A DNA stretch of 64,000 nt from positions 2,108,001 through 2,172,000 of the forward strand of contig NZ_CP042432.1 of NCBI RefSeq assembly GCF_008033235.1, written 5' to 3'. The DNA comes from Anseongella ginsenosidimutans (lineage in GTDB: Bacteria; Bacteroidota; Bacteroidia; Sphingobacteriales; Sphingobacteriaceae). Both the position numbers and the translations under genes were made by a program. A model generated the notes under the pieces. That model did no database searches and was not told the DNA's origin. It was given only the letters and a program-made list of their open reading frames with translations. Numbering within the stretch: position 1 is the first letter of the stretch; each line of letters starts with the position of its first letter. Below, piece after piece: positions 1 through 9,658 of the stretch.

Positions 1-636
1 GAAGAGGTGCAGGCGCACAGCAAGAACGGGACCCTGATCCAGCCGAATGCTTCCCCCGGGGATATCCGCTTCGTGGATGCAAACGGTGACGGCAGTATTT
101 CCGATGAAGACAGGGTGCATGCCGGAAGCGCTTTTCCTGATTTTACCTACGGGCTGGGCTTTAACGCCCAATGGAGGAATTTTGACCTGGGCCTCTTCTT
201 CCAGGGAACGCAGGGGAACATGATCTATAACGGCTTCCGCCAGGACATAGACGGCATGAACCTGGAAATTAATTACTCGAAGGCAACCCTGAATGCCTGG
301 ACACCGGAAAACCATACGGATTTTCCCCGTGCAGTGATCAACGATCCTAATTATAATACCCGGACGTCCGACCGTTTCCTGGAAGACGGTTCTTATCTCC
401 GCCTGAAGTCCCTGCAGCTGGGGTACCTTTTCCCGGCGCAGGCGCTGGAACGGATCGGGGCCGGATCCCTGCGGGTTTACCTGAGCTTTGATAATTTATT
501 TACGATTACCGGCTACGACGGCTATAACCCGGACCTGGGCAGAACAGGTTCCATATTGAACAGGGGAGTGGATTACGGCCATGTGGCGTATCCGCTGGCC
601 CGCACGGCCAACCTGGGTGTTCAACTGCAGTTTTAA
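1..636 (+). CDS. SusC-like TonB-dependent outer membrane transporter, C-terminal part (5' end outside window)
   Basis: The reading frame is open from the first base, so the gene starts before the window. About 211 residues remain. They show the late SusC barrel pattern: a VDANGDGSISDEDR calcium-loop-like segment, alternating aromatic strands such as FTYGLGFNAQWRNFDLGLFFQG, the SYLRLKSLQLGYLFP stretch, and a final strand ending in Phe (NLGVQLQF). SusC proteins import oligosaccharides or peptides across the outer membrane with energy from TonB, paired with a SusD lipoprotein lid. A SusD gene follows 21 bp downstream, which fits this. The substrate cannot be read from this part. The adjacent GH2 enzyme suggests a galactoside- or glucuronide-containing glycan (inference). 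Confidence 0.93.
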   Translation, partial: EEVQAHSKNGTLIQPNASPGDIRFVDANGDGSISDEDRVHAGSAFPDFTYGLGFNAQWRNFDLGLFFQGTQGNMIYNGFRQDIDGMNLEINYSKATLNAWTPENHTDFPRAVINDPNYNTRTSDRFLEDGSYLRLKSLQLGYLFPAQALERIGAGSLRVYLSFDNLFTITGYDGYNPDLGRTGSILNRGVDYGHVAYPLARTANLGVQLQF

Positions 637-657
637 TCAACCGGTCATCTAAACGAA

Positions 658-2166
658 ATGAAAATGAAAAAGATACTGATCACGCTGGTAGCCGGCCTGC
701 TGCTGACTGCCTGCACGGAAGGCCTTTTAGACCTGAAAAATCCTAATCTGCTCACCACCGATACTTACTGGGAAACAAAAGACGATGTGATGAGTGCGTT
801 CGCCGCCACCTATAGCCTGCTCCGGGATGTGAACGGAGGCTACTGGGGCGTTCGCGGCGTGGAACTGACCAACGGAAGGGGGGATGATTTCTTTATCCGG
901 AACGACGTAAAGGACCTCTACCAGTTTTCCACCTTCACCAACGCGCCAGATAACGGAGTAGTGACCAATATATTCAATAACTGCTACCGGGGCATTTTCC
1001 GGTGCAACCAGATCCTTGAAAACATCGCGGAAATACCGATGAGCGAAGAAGAAAGGGCGCAGCTGATCGCGGAGGCGAAATTCCTGCGGGGGCTAAATTA
1101 TTTCCACCTGGTCATTAATTTCGGGGACGTGCCTGTCCGCCTGCAAACTCCGCAAAGCCAGGAAGAATACTATGCTGCCAAATCACCTGCAGAAGAAGTA
1201 TGGCAGCAGGTATTCCAGGACTTCAGCGAAGCTAAAGCCGGGCTGCCGCTGGAATATCCTGCGGAATGGACCGGCCGGGCTACCCGTGGAGCCGCGCTGG
1301 GTTATCTTGGGAAAGCCTATCTCTATCACGAGGACTGGGACAAGGCCGAAGCAGCCTTTAGCGAACTGATGCAGGCGCCTTACCAGTATGACTTGACGGC
1401 GGACTATGCGGATAATTTTACTGCGGAAAGGGAGAATAACGAAGAATCCGTCTTTGAGATACAGGTTCAGGACGTGGGCGGCACTAACCCCTGGGATGTA
1501 GGCAGCTCAAATGAAGCCCTTGGTGTGACTACGGCGCAGGAATTCGCGCCCGCGGAAGTGGCCGGCTGGTTCGAAGCTTATCCTACCGATAAAATATTCA
1601 ACGCTTTCCAGGAAGAAAAAACACCGGGCGGCGATTTCGACAAGCGCATGTATGTGACCCTGGTTTGGGACTACCCCGGCGCCATGTACTACAACCGGCC
1701 TTTTTCGGAATTCAAATCGGAATTCGGCTTTCAATCCCGGTTCCGGAAGTACCAGAACTGGCAAAATGACAATGAAGGGCGCTTTATTTCTAATATTAAC
1801 GAGCGGGCGCTTCGCTTTGCCGACATATTACTGATGTATGCCGAAGCGGTGACCATGCAGGGCAAGCCCCAGGAGGCCTACGAGCCGGTCAATCGCATCC
1901 GCCAACGCGCAGGGCTGTCCGTATTGCCTGCCGGCTTCGGAGAAGCGCAGATGATGGCCGAAATACAGCAGCAGCGCATGCTGGAATTCTGCCGGGAAGG
2001 GCTGCGGTTCTATGACCTGCGGCGCTGGGGCTTGCTGCAGGAGGAGATCATGAGCAGCGATAAAGTGGGCCGGCAATTCCTTAACGTGCAGAAGCATGCC
2101 TGGTTCCCTATTCCTCAGGCGGAACTGGACAATAATCCGGAAATGGAACAAAACCCGAATTGGTAA
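658..2166 (+). CDS. SusD/RagB-like nutrient-binding outer membrane lipoprotein
   Basis: This 502-residue protein has a lipoprotein signal (LLLTAC, Cys19). The SusD TPR-type fold is visible in EEERAQLIAEAKFLRGLNYFHLV, in the FADILLMYAEAV segment, and in the C-terminal RMLEFCREGLRFYDLRRWG signature. SusD proteins sit on the cell surface as a lid over SusC and bind the incoming glycan. It begins 21 bp after the preceding SusC gene and is followed 36 bp later by a GH2 enzyme, so the three form one transport-and-degradation unit. An ATG at 664 is an alternative start that gives the same signal peptide. Family assignment is firm. The substrate is not known. Confidence 0.95.
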   Translation: MKMKKILITLVAGLLLTACTEGLLDLKNPNLLTTDTYWETKDDVMSAFAATYSLLRDVNGGYWGVRGVELTNGRGDDFFIRNDVKDLYQFSTFTNAPDNGVVTNIFNNCYRGIFRCNQILENIAEIPMSEEERAQLIAEAKFLRGLNYFHLVINFGDVPVRLQTPQSQEEYYAAKSPAEEVWQQVFQDFSEAKAGLPLEYPAEWTGRATRGAALGYLGKAYLYHEDWDKAEAAFSELMQAPYQYDLTADYADNFTAERENNEESVFEIQVQDVGGTNPWDVGSSNEALGVTTAQEFAPAEVAGWFEAYPTDKIFNAFQEEKTPGGDFDKRMYVTLVWDYPGAMYYNRPFSEFKSEFGFQSRFRKYQNWQNDNEGRFISNINERALRFADILLMYAEAVTMQGKPQEAYEPVNRIRQRAGLSVLPAGFGEAQMMAEIQQQRMLEFCREGLRFYDLRRWGLLQEEIMSSDKVGRQFLNVQKHAWFPIPQAELDNNPEMEQNPNW

Positions 2167-2202
2167 AGGCCCGGGCGTATGGGCTGTGAGACCTGAATAA
2201 AA

Positions 2203-4335
2203 ATGCTTACAAGAAGAAACTTTCTAAAAAATGCCGGCGGTACAGGGGCGCTGGCCATGCTTCCCGCCCTGACGCTATCTGCTGAAGCAAACCGCCTTTC
2301 CGGTTCCGGGAAAACGGAAGAAGCACACGATGACCTCCTTGTTTCATTAAATGGCCCCTGGCTTTTTCGTACGGATCCGGACGATAGGGGAGATGCCGAA
2401 AAGTGGTATGAGCTAAACGAGACTTCACCCGATTGGGAAACCGTTTCCGTACCGCATACCTGGCAGGTTGACCAGCGTTATCATGATTACCTTGGGACGG
2501 CCTGGTACAGGAAGGTATTCACCGTGCCTGAAGACTGGATGACAAAGACCCTGCGCGTTGAATTTGAGGCGGTGTATCATTCGGCAAAGGTGTGGCTGAA
2601 CGGGAAATATGCCGGGGAGCATTTGAGGAAAGGATATACTGCCTTTATGCTGGATCTTTCCGGCCTTATACGCCCGGGTGAAAATTACCTGGTGGTGCAG
2701 GCCGGCAACCGGTACGATGACCAGATGCTTCCTCGCAATAACTCTTATGATTGGGCCGCCGATGGCGGCATTACCCGCCCCGTAAGCCTGTATATTACCC
2801 CAAAAACGTATGCCGAAAATGTGCGGGTAACAGCCCTTCCCGACCTGGAGCAAGGGACAGCAACCATAAAAGTACAAACGCAAATAGCCAACACTCTGGA
2901 AGACAGGGCGCGGCTTTCGGTAACCTATGAGATCCTGGAAGATCGCGGCAACCGTTTGGTATTATCGTCGGGTGAACAGGTCCCGGTAGTATTAAGGGCG
3001 GGGGAACATAAAATTATTGAGTTTCCGGACCAGGTGCTGGAGAAACCGCTTTTATGGCATTTTGACTCGCCTAATCTTTATCATATCGTGGTCTCGTTAA
3101 GCATAGACGGGCGCGTAGTACATACCAAAAAGGACACGTTCGGTGTTCGCAAGATAGAGGTAAGGGATGCCGGATTCTACCTGAACGGTGAGCGTGTATG
3201 GCTCGCCGGCGTGGAACGAATGGCGGGAAGTCATCCCGAATACGGCATGGCCGAACCTGCTTCTTGGATCCGGCACGACCACGAGGATATGAAAAACCTG
3301 AACTGCATATTTACCCGCGTTCACTGGCAACAGGATAAAAGGGTGCTTGATTACTGTGACCGGCATGGCATGCTTATCCAGGTGGAAGTGCCTACCTGGG
3401 GCGGCGGAACGTTTAAAGGGATGAAAGAGGAACCGGACCAGGCTATTATGCAGAACGGTTTGGAGCAGCTGAAGGAGATGATCGGAAGAGAATATAATCG
3501 TCCTTCGGTATTTTCCTGGGGCTTATGCAATGAGATCGGCGGGCAAAACCCGCCTGCCTATAAATTTGCGGAAAATATGCTTAAGGAAGCCAAACGGCTG
3601 GACCCTTACCGGTTATGCGCTTACGCATCCAACACCCTGCATTATACTCCGGAAAAAGACGTCAGCAAGCTCATGGACTTTATCGAATGGAATGAATACC
3701 ATGAAAGCTGGCTGGGCGGCGACACGGAAGACATGGAGAAAAATCTGCAAGCCATTCATAAGGCATTTCCGGACAAGCCGCTGGTGATCTCCGAATACGG
3801 ATGGTGCCGGTGCGCCCCTGACCGTAAAGAAGGCGATGAAAAATTAATATCTATCCTGAAGCGTCACAATGCCATTTTCCGTAAGCATGATTATGTAGCG
3901 GGATTAATATTCTTCAGTTACAACGATTATCGTACCCACAGGGGCGACAAGGGCATTGGCATCCTGAAACAACGTGTGCATGGTGTTGTTGACCTCTACG
4001 GTTCAAGACATCCCTCGTATTATGCGCTGCAGGAGGAATCCAGCCCGGTGGAGTCGCTGGACGTGTCCTTCCATGACCAGGCGCTTCATGTTTCGATTGA
4101 CACGCGAAAGCTGATACCTGCCTATACGCTGCGAAATTACCGCTTGCGGTGGATTGGCTACGCTGATCAGGACATTCCCCTGGAAACTGCTGAAATTACC
4201 CTTCCGGATATGAAGCCCGGCTATGCGGGAGCGTTCGAATTTAAAACAAGTTTGGCCGCATTTGAAAAAATTAAGGTCGAAGTGCTGCGCCCCACCGGAT
4301 CCGTTGCGGCCCGCGCCCGGTTGCTGTTCAAGTGA
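2203..4335 (+). CDS. Glycoside hydrolase family 2 enzyme (beta-galactosidase/beta-glucuronidase type)
   Basis: The protein has 710 residues. The N-terminus carries a twin-arginine-like motif (TRRNFLK, residues 3-9) and a hydrophobic Ala-rich stretch, so Tat export to the periplasm is likely. GH2 domains follow in order: sugar-binding jelly roll (about 45-215, with SVPHTWQVDQRYHDYLGTAW), an Ig-like domain (about 216-325), then the catalytic TIM barrel. The acid/base Glu is Glu444 (SWGLCNEIGG) and the nucleophile is Glu531 (VISEYGWC), both intact. It is shorter than LacZ (about 1,000 residues) and close to beta-glucuronidase-type GH2 enzymes. It presumably trims oligosaccharides imported by the preceding SusCD pair. 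Exact linkage specificity cannot be told from sequence. Confidence 0.93.
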   Translation: MLTRRNFLKNAGGTGALAMLPALTLSAEANRLSGSGKTEEAHDDLLVSLNGPWLFRTDPDDRGDAEKWYELNETSPDWETVSVPHTWQVDQRYHDYLGTAWYRKVFTVPEDWMTKTLRVEFEAVYHSAKVWLNGKYAGEHLRKGYTAFMLDLSGLIRPGENYLVVQAGNRYDDQMLPRNNSYDWAADGGITRPVSLYITPKTYAENVRVTALPDLEQGTATIKVQTQIANTLEDRARLSVTYEILEDRGNRLVLSSGEQVPVVLRAGEHKIIEFPDQVLEKPLLWHFDSPNLYHIVVSLSIDGRVVHTKKDTFGVRKIEVRDAGFYLNGERVWLAGVERMAGSHPEYGMAEPASWIRHDHEDMKNLNCIFTRVHWQQDKRVLDYCDRHGMLIQVEVPTWGGGTFKGMKEEPDQAIMQNGLEQLKEMIGREYNRPSVFSWGLCNEIGGQNPPAYKFAENMLKEAKRLDPYRLCAYASNTLHYTPEKDVSKLMDFIEWNEYHESWLGGDTEDMEKNLQAIHKAFPDKPLVISEYGWCRCAPDRKEGDEKLISILKRHNAIFRKHDYVAGLIFFSYNDYRTHRGDKGIGILKQRVHGVVDLYGSRHPSYYALQEESSPVESLDVSFHDQALHVSIDTRKLIPAYTLRNYRLRWIGYADQDIPLETAEITLPDMKPGYAGAFEFKTSLAAFEKIKVEVLRPTGSVAARARLLFK

Positions 4336-4410
4336 CCGGGTTTTTGCACGGTAGGAAAATAATCCATTATATTCCCAACATCCTCCATTTTCTGTCCCTC
4401 CCTTCACAGG

Positions 4411-4445
4411 TATCTTTAATTTAGATTATTAACCGCTAATCTAAA
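4411..4445 (+). promoter_or_regulatory. Candidate promoter box and inverted repeat upstream of the second SusC
   Basis: TATCTTTA (4411-4418) matches the Bacteroidota -7 consensus TAnnTTTG at 7 of 8 positions. It is followed by a perfect 9-bp inverted repeat, TTTAGATTA (4420-4428) and TAATCTAAA (4437-4445), with an 8-bp spacer. The repeat lies about 80 bp before the SusC start, either as an operator or as a leader hairpin. The 187-bp gap 4336-4522 shows nothing else. The role is inferred from position only. Confidence 0.35.
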
Positions 4446-4522
4446 CGTAAAAAAGAACCAGAACCGCCGCATTATCATGTGCTGACATAGCCCTGATACT
4501 TTTAAAAAAAACTAAACAATAT

Positions 4523-7500
4523 ATGAGCAAACTGTTACTGAAAAGAGCAAGGTGCATCTTATTCCTGGTCTGCTGTATGCTGTGCCGGGTAGCAGCGCCC
4601 GCGCTGGCCGATGCAGGAGACCTTTCTGTTAAGATCCGGGCCCAGGACCGGCAGATCACCGGAAAGCTTACCGATACCAGCGGAGCTGCCCTTCCCGGAG
4701 TTTCGGTGTCGGTAAAGAACAGCCCCGGTATGGGGACAAGTACCGACCTTAACGGCAAATATGTACTGGACGTGCCTGATGCAGGCGCTGTCCTGGTGTT
4801 TTCCCTGATGGGCTTTGAGACGCTGGAGGTCCCCGTGGGCGACCGGACGGTGATCAACGCGGAGCTGCAGGTTTCCACTTCCACACTGGAAGATGTAGTG
4901 GTCGTCGCCTTCGGGGAGCAAAAGAAGCAGGACGTAATCGGAGCGGTCACCACGGTGAACCCCTCTGAACTGAAAGTTCCTTCCAGCAACCTTACCACCG
5001 CGCTGGCCGGCCGCATTGCCGGAGTGATCGCCTACCAGCGAAGCGGGGAACCCGGCCAGGATAATGCCGACTTCTTTATTCGCGGTGTTACTACCTTCGG
5101 TTACAAGACCGATCCGCTGATCCTCATCGACGGGATTGAGCTTACTGCCACCGACCTGGCCCGGCTGCAGCCCGATGATGTGGCAAGCTTTTCCATCATG
5201 AAAGACGCTACTGCAACGGCCCTCTACGGCGCCCGGGGAGCTAACGGCGTGATCCTGGTCACCACCAAGGAAGGATCCGAAGGCAAGGCGCGTGTATCTT
5301 TCCGTTTGGAAAATTCTATTTCCACGCCTACGCAAAATGTGGAGCTGGCGGATCCCATCACTTATATGAAATTGCACAACGAGGCCATGCTGCTGTACAA
5401 TCCTCTGCTCAAGCTGCCTTACAGCCAGAAGCAGATCGATAATACGGCCGCGGGAACCAATCCTTACGCTTACCCGGCAACTAATTGGCGGGATGCGCTT
5501 TTTAAGGATTATACCATGAACCAGCGGGCAAATTTCAGTGTCGGCGGCGGCGGGAAAGTAGCGCGCTATTACCTGGCCGGTACCTTTAACCAGGATAACG
5601 GCGTGCTGGAAGTGGACGGCAGGAATAATTTCAATAATAATATAGATCTGAAAAGCTATCTGCTGCGGTCCAACGTGAATATCAACCTTACTAGTACCAC
5701 AGAAGTTGGCGTAAAGTTATACGGTACCTTCGATGATTATACCGGTCCCATTAACGGCGGAGCGGATCTGTACCGCGGAGTGATGAGAACAAACCCGGTC
5801 CGTTTTCCCGCTTATTTTCCGGTGGATGAAAGCCACCAGTATGTGCGTCATATCATGTTCGGGAATTATGACCTGGGGGCCAGCTACCTGAATCCTTATG
5901 CGGAGATGGTAAAGGGATACAAGGAGTATTCCAGTTCATTGATGATGGCCCAGTTCGAACTGAAACAGGATTTGTCGGTAATTACACCCGGGCTTTCCCT
6001 GCAGGGGATGATCAATACCAACCGGCGTTCATATTATGATGTTTCCAGGTTTTACGAGCCCTTCTACTACCAGATGGGTACCTATGATAAAAGCAAGAAC
6101 AGCTATACGATCACCCAGCTCAATGAGAACGAGGGAACGGATTACCTCGATTATGAGGAAGGAGATAAGCTGGTGACCTCTACCTCTTATGTACAGGCTT
6201 CAGCCAATTACACGCATACTTTCGCCGAGAAACATGGCGTGAGCGGCATGCTCGTGTTCATGATGAATAATATCGTCGATGCAAATTCCGGTAACCTTCA
6301 AACCTCCCTTCCGCATCGTAACCTGGGATTGTCGGGACGTTTTACCTATTCCTATGACAGCCGTTACTTCGGCGAGTTTAATTTTGGCTATAATGGTTCG
6401 GAGCGGTTTTACAAGGATAAGCGCTTCGGCTTTTTCCCGTCGGGAGGAGTAGCCTGGTACGTATCCAATGAAGATTTCTGGGAACCGGTGAAAGAGGTTG
6501 TTTCCAATTTGAAACTAAGGGCAACGTACGGCCTTGTCGGGAACGACGCCATCGGACGCGCGGAAGACCGTTTCTTTTACCTCTCCAATGTAGAGATGAA
6601 TGATGACGGCAGGGGAGCGACATTTGGGACCAATTACGACTATATTCGTTCAGGAGTATCTATCTCCCGGTATGATAACAGGGATATTACCTGGGAAACC
6701 GCGCTTAAAACCAATATCGGAATTGAGATCGGGCTCTTTGAAAAGGTGAATATCGTGGCAGATATCTTCCATGAAGACCGGACCAATATTCTCATGGCAC
6801 GCTCTTTTATTCCTACCACTATGGGATTGTCTTCGGATGTGTATGCCAACCTTGGGGAAGCCTCGTCCAGGGGAATTGATCTTTCCATCGATTACCAGCA
6901 CTTTATAAATAATGATTTCTGGGTACAGGCACGTGGTAATTTTACCTATTCCACGAGCGAGTACGAGGTTTATGAGGAGCCTGTTTATCAAGAGGGCTAC
7001 CTGTCGCATGAAGGATATTCCTTAAACCAGCAATGGGGTTATATTGCCGAACGCCTGTTCGTGGATGAACTGGAGATCCTTAATTCGCCAAGGCAGAATT
7101 TCGGGGAATACCATGCCGGGGACATTAAATACCGGGATGTGAACGGCGACGGGCAGATCACCACCCGCGACCAGGTACCCATTGGCTATCCCACGGTCCC
7201 GGAAATCGTTTATGGTTTTGGTTTTTCTACCGGCTACAAGAATTTCGATTTCTCCGCTTTCTTCCAGGGGCTGGCCAGGGAATCTTTCTGGATCGATGTG
7301 AACGCTACCGCGCCGTTTGTGTCTTACCGGTCGCCAGGTGAAGTTAGCGCAGGCCTGTACAGCGGTTACACCCTGGAAAACCAACTGCTCAGGGCTTATG
7401 CAAATGATTACTGGTCGGAAGACGACCGGGACATTTACGCCCTTTGGCCCCGCCTTTCTGCAACCAATGACCTGCTTAATAACAATGCCCAGAAAAATAC

Positions 7501-7732
7501 CTGGTTTATGCGTAACGGCGCTTTTATTCGATTGAAAACGGTTGAACTGGGCTATACGCTTCCGCAAAGGATCACGGAAAGATGGAAGGTAGAGAAAACG
7601 CGCATCTACCTGAGCGGTATAAACCTGCTCACGTTCAGCGATTTCGACCTCTGGGACATTGAAATGGCCGGACAAGGCCTCGGTTATCCCCTGCAGAAGG
7701 TCTATAATATTGGCGTTCAGGTTTCCTTTTAA
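4523..7732 (+). CDS. SusC/RagA-family TonB-dependent outer membrane transporter
   Basis: Full-length SusC of 1,069 residues. It has a signal peptide (about 1-30), a carboxypeptidase-regulatory-like domain (about 44-126), a TonB plug (about 135-250) with the SusC signature ALYGARGANGVI at 233-244, and then a 22-strand barrel ending in Phe (IGVQVSF). It imports bulky nutrients through the outer membrane using TonB energy. The gene starts a new unit 187 bp after the GH2 gene, with its own candidate promoter, and its SusD partner follows 11 bp downstream. It differs in sequence from the SusC fragment at the window start, so this region holds two separate SusCD systems. The substrate is unknown; the downstream GDPD and discoidin-like lipoproteins are its likely co-operon partners. 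Confidence 0.96.
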   Translation: MSKLLLKRARCILFLVCCMLCRVAAPALADAGDLSVKIRAQDRQITGKLTDTSGAALPGVSVSVKNSPGMGTSTDLNGKYVLDVPDAGAVLVFSLMGFETLEVPVGDRTVINAELQVSTSTLEDVVVVAFGEQKKQDVIGAVTTVNPSELKVPSSNLTTALAGRIAGVIAYQRSGEPGQDNADFFIRGVTTFGYKTDPLILIDGIELTATDLARLQPDDVASFSIMKDATATALYGARGANGVILVTTKEGSEGKARVSFRLENSISTPTQNVELADPITYMKLHNEAMLLYNPLLKLPYSQKQIDNTAAGTNPYAYPATNWRDALFKDYTMNQRANFSVGGGGKVARYYLAGTFNQDNGVLEVDGRNNFNNNIDLKSYLLRSNVNINLTSTTEVGVKLYGTFDDYTGPINGGADLYRGVMRTNPVRFPAYFPVDESHQYVRHIMFGNYDLGASYLNPYAEMVKGYKEYSSSLMMAQFELKQDLSVITPGLSLQGMINTNRRSYYDVSRFYEPFYYQMGTYDKSKNSYTITQLNENEGTDYLDYEEGDKLVTSTSYVQASANYTHTFAEKHGVSGMLVFMMNNIVDANSGNLQTSLPHRNLGLSGRFTYSYDSRYFGEFNFGYNGSERFYKDKRFGFFPSGGVAWYVSNEDFWEPVKEVVSNLKLRATYGLVGNDAIGRAEDRFFYLSNVEMNDDGRGATFGTNYDYIRSGVSISRYDNRDITWETALKTNIGIEIGLFEKVNIVADIFHEDRTNILMARSFIPTTMGLSSDVYANLGEASSRGIDLSIDYQHFINNDFWVQARGNFTYSTSEYEVYEEPVYQEGYLSHEGYSLNQQWGYIAERLFVDELEILNSPRQNFGEYHAGDIKYRDVNGDGQITTRDQVPIGYPTVPEIVYGFGFSTGYKNFDFSAFFQGLARESFWIDVNATAPFVSYRSPGEVSAGLYSGYTLENQLLRAYANDYWSEDDRDIYALWPRLSATNDLLNNNAQKNTWFMRNGAFIRLKTVELGYTLPQRITERWKVEKTRIYLSGINLLTFSDFDLWDIEMAGQGLGYPLQKVYNIGVQVSF

Positions 7733-7743
7733 TTTTTTCAAGC

Positions 7744-9614
7744 ATGAAAATCAAGAAATATATCCTATACGTATTGCTGGGCGGTTTATCTTCCTGCAGT
7801 TACCTGGACATCGTTCCCGATAATATTGCGACGATTGACAACGCATTCGTATCGCGGAATATGGCTGAAAAGTTTTTGTTCACCTGTTATTCCTACCTCC
7901 CCGGCCATGATAACCTGGGGACAGATCCCGCTTTCCTGGGGGCGATGAATGCTGGTACTATTCGACATCGAATGTGCCTTTTAATATTGCAAGGGGGAAC
8001 CAGAATGTAGTAGATCCCTATAATAATTACTGGGACGGAAGAAGCCAGGCCGAGCCTTTGTTCAGAGGGATCCGCGATTGCAATATCTTCCTGGAAAAGA
8101 TCCACGAGGTGCCTGATATCGACGATTTCGAAAAGCATAAGTGGATGGCGGAAGTGAATTTCCTGAAGGCCTATTTTCATTTCTACCTTCTCCGGATGTA
8201 CGGGCCTATTCCGATCATGGATGAGAACCTGCCGATTACCAGCGGTACGGATGCCGTGAAAGTGGAAAGGCAGCATGTGGATACCTGTTTTAACTATATC
8301 GTAAACCTGCTGGACAAGGCGGCGGCAGACCTTCCCGAAGAAATAGAGCTGGAAGCAATCGAGGCAGGTCGAATAACAAAGCCGATCGCCAAGGCCGTAA
8401 AGGCAAAAGTGTTAATATATGCCGCCAGCCCATTGTTTAACGGGAATAAGGATTATACTGGTTATGTAGGAAACAGCGGAGAGCAATTATTCGATCCGCA
8501 ATATTCGGTGGAAAAATGGGAACGGGCGGCGGAAGCCTGCAAGGAAGCCATCGAACTCAGCCATGCTACCGGACACGAATTGTTCTACTGGCAGCCTAAC
8601 CAACCGGATATTTCCGAACAGACAATTGCCAAAATGCATATCAGGAATAGTGTGACCGAAGAGTGGAACCGGGAGATTATCTGGTCCAATACCAATAGCA
8701 TGACCAGTTTTACGCAATGGGCCTCCCAGGCCAGGCTGGTCCCGGAACCAACCGCCAATATTCAATCATTGCTGGCGCCCACCATGCGAATGGCAGAATT
8801 GTTCTATACGGAAAACGGCGTGCCTATTACAGAGGACAAGACCTGGGATTATGCGGGCAGATTTCAGTTACGGACCGCCACGCCGGAAGAGAAATATTTG
8901 ATCAAAGAAGGTTACCAGACGGTTGCGCTCCATTTTCAGCGGGAAACGCGGTTTTATGCGAGTCTCGCATTTGACGGTGCAATATGGTACGGCCAGGGCA
9001 GGTTCAACGACGATGATCCTTTCTACGTACAGGCAAAAATGGGCCAGAACGCCGCCCGGAAAGCGGTTGCCTATTATTCCGTAACCGGCTACTGGCCCAA
9101 AAAGCTTGTCAATTTCAATAACCCGGTAAGCCTTGGAGTCTCTTATGCCGCCGAAGCTTATCCCTGGCCCGAGATCAGGCTTGCCGATCTTTACCTGTTG
9201 TATGCAGAAGCACTGAACGAGACGAATGGACCCGGCCCGGAACCCTTAAAGTGGATCAACCTTGTGCGGGAACGGGCGAGTTTGAAAACCGTGGAAGAAT
9301 CCTGGTCGGCTTATTCGAAAACACCCGGTAAATATCAGAATCAGAATGGCCTCAGGGAAATAATTCACCAGGAGCGGATGATAGAGATGGCATTTGAAGG
9401 ACAGCGTTTCTGGGACCTCAGGAGGTGGAAAAAAGCCGAACAGGTAATGAATTCGCCGATAAGAGGCTGGACAACGGAGGAGGAAGAGGCCACCGGTTAC
9501 TACCAGGTTCAAACACTATTTAACCAAGCCTTTCAAAAGCGCGACTATTTCTGGCCTATACGCGAGCAATCATTGATCGAAAATGAAAAGCTCATTCAAA
9601 GCCCGGGATGGTAA
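7744..9614 (+). CDS. SusD/RagB-like lipoprotein, reading frame broken by a -1 shift
   Basis: Two frames together make one SusD. Frame A starts at 7744 with a lipoprotein signal (GGLSSC, Cys18) and runs to the GTDPAFLG segment. From about 7943 the protein continues in another frame (GDECWYYSTSNVPFN) to 9614, ending with the SusD signatures MIEMAFEGQRFWDLRRWKK and YFWPI. The break is at a run of five G (7938-7942). One more G would give AFLGGDECWYY and a protein of about 623 residues. The rest shows no other damage, so a sequencing error or a very recent mutation is more likely than an old pseudogene. It is the partner of the SusC 11 bp upstream. Confidence 0.9.
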
Positions 9615-9623
9615 TAGGTGTTT

Positions 9624-9658
9624 AGTATCAAGTATCAAGACAAAAGTATCAAGTATCA
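9624..9658 (+). repeat. AGTATCA direct repeats abutting a start codon
   Basis: Four copies of AGTATCA occur as two tandem pairs (9624-9637 and 9645-9658) separated by AGACAAA. The last A is also the first base of the ATG of the next gene, so the repeat covers its whole ribosome-binding region. Confidence 0.7.

Noticed and set aside
4559-5377. Long - strand open frame inside the SusC gene (272 codons), and a similar one at 7022-7741
   Set aside because: Both lie wholly inside a well-supported SusC coding region, lack family features and have compositions expected from reading the opposite strand.
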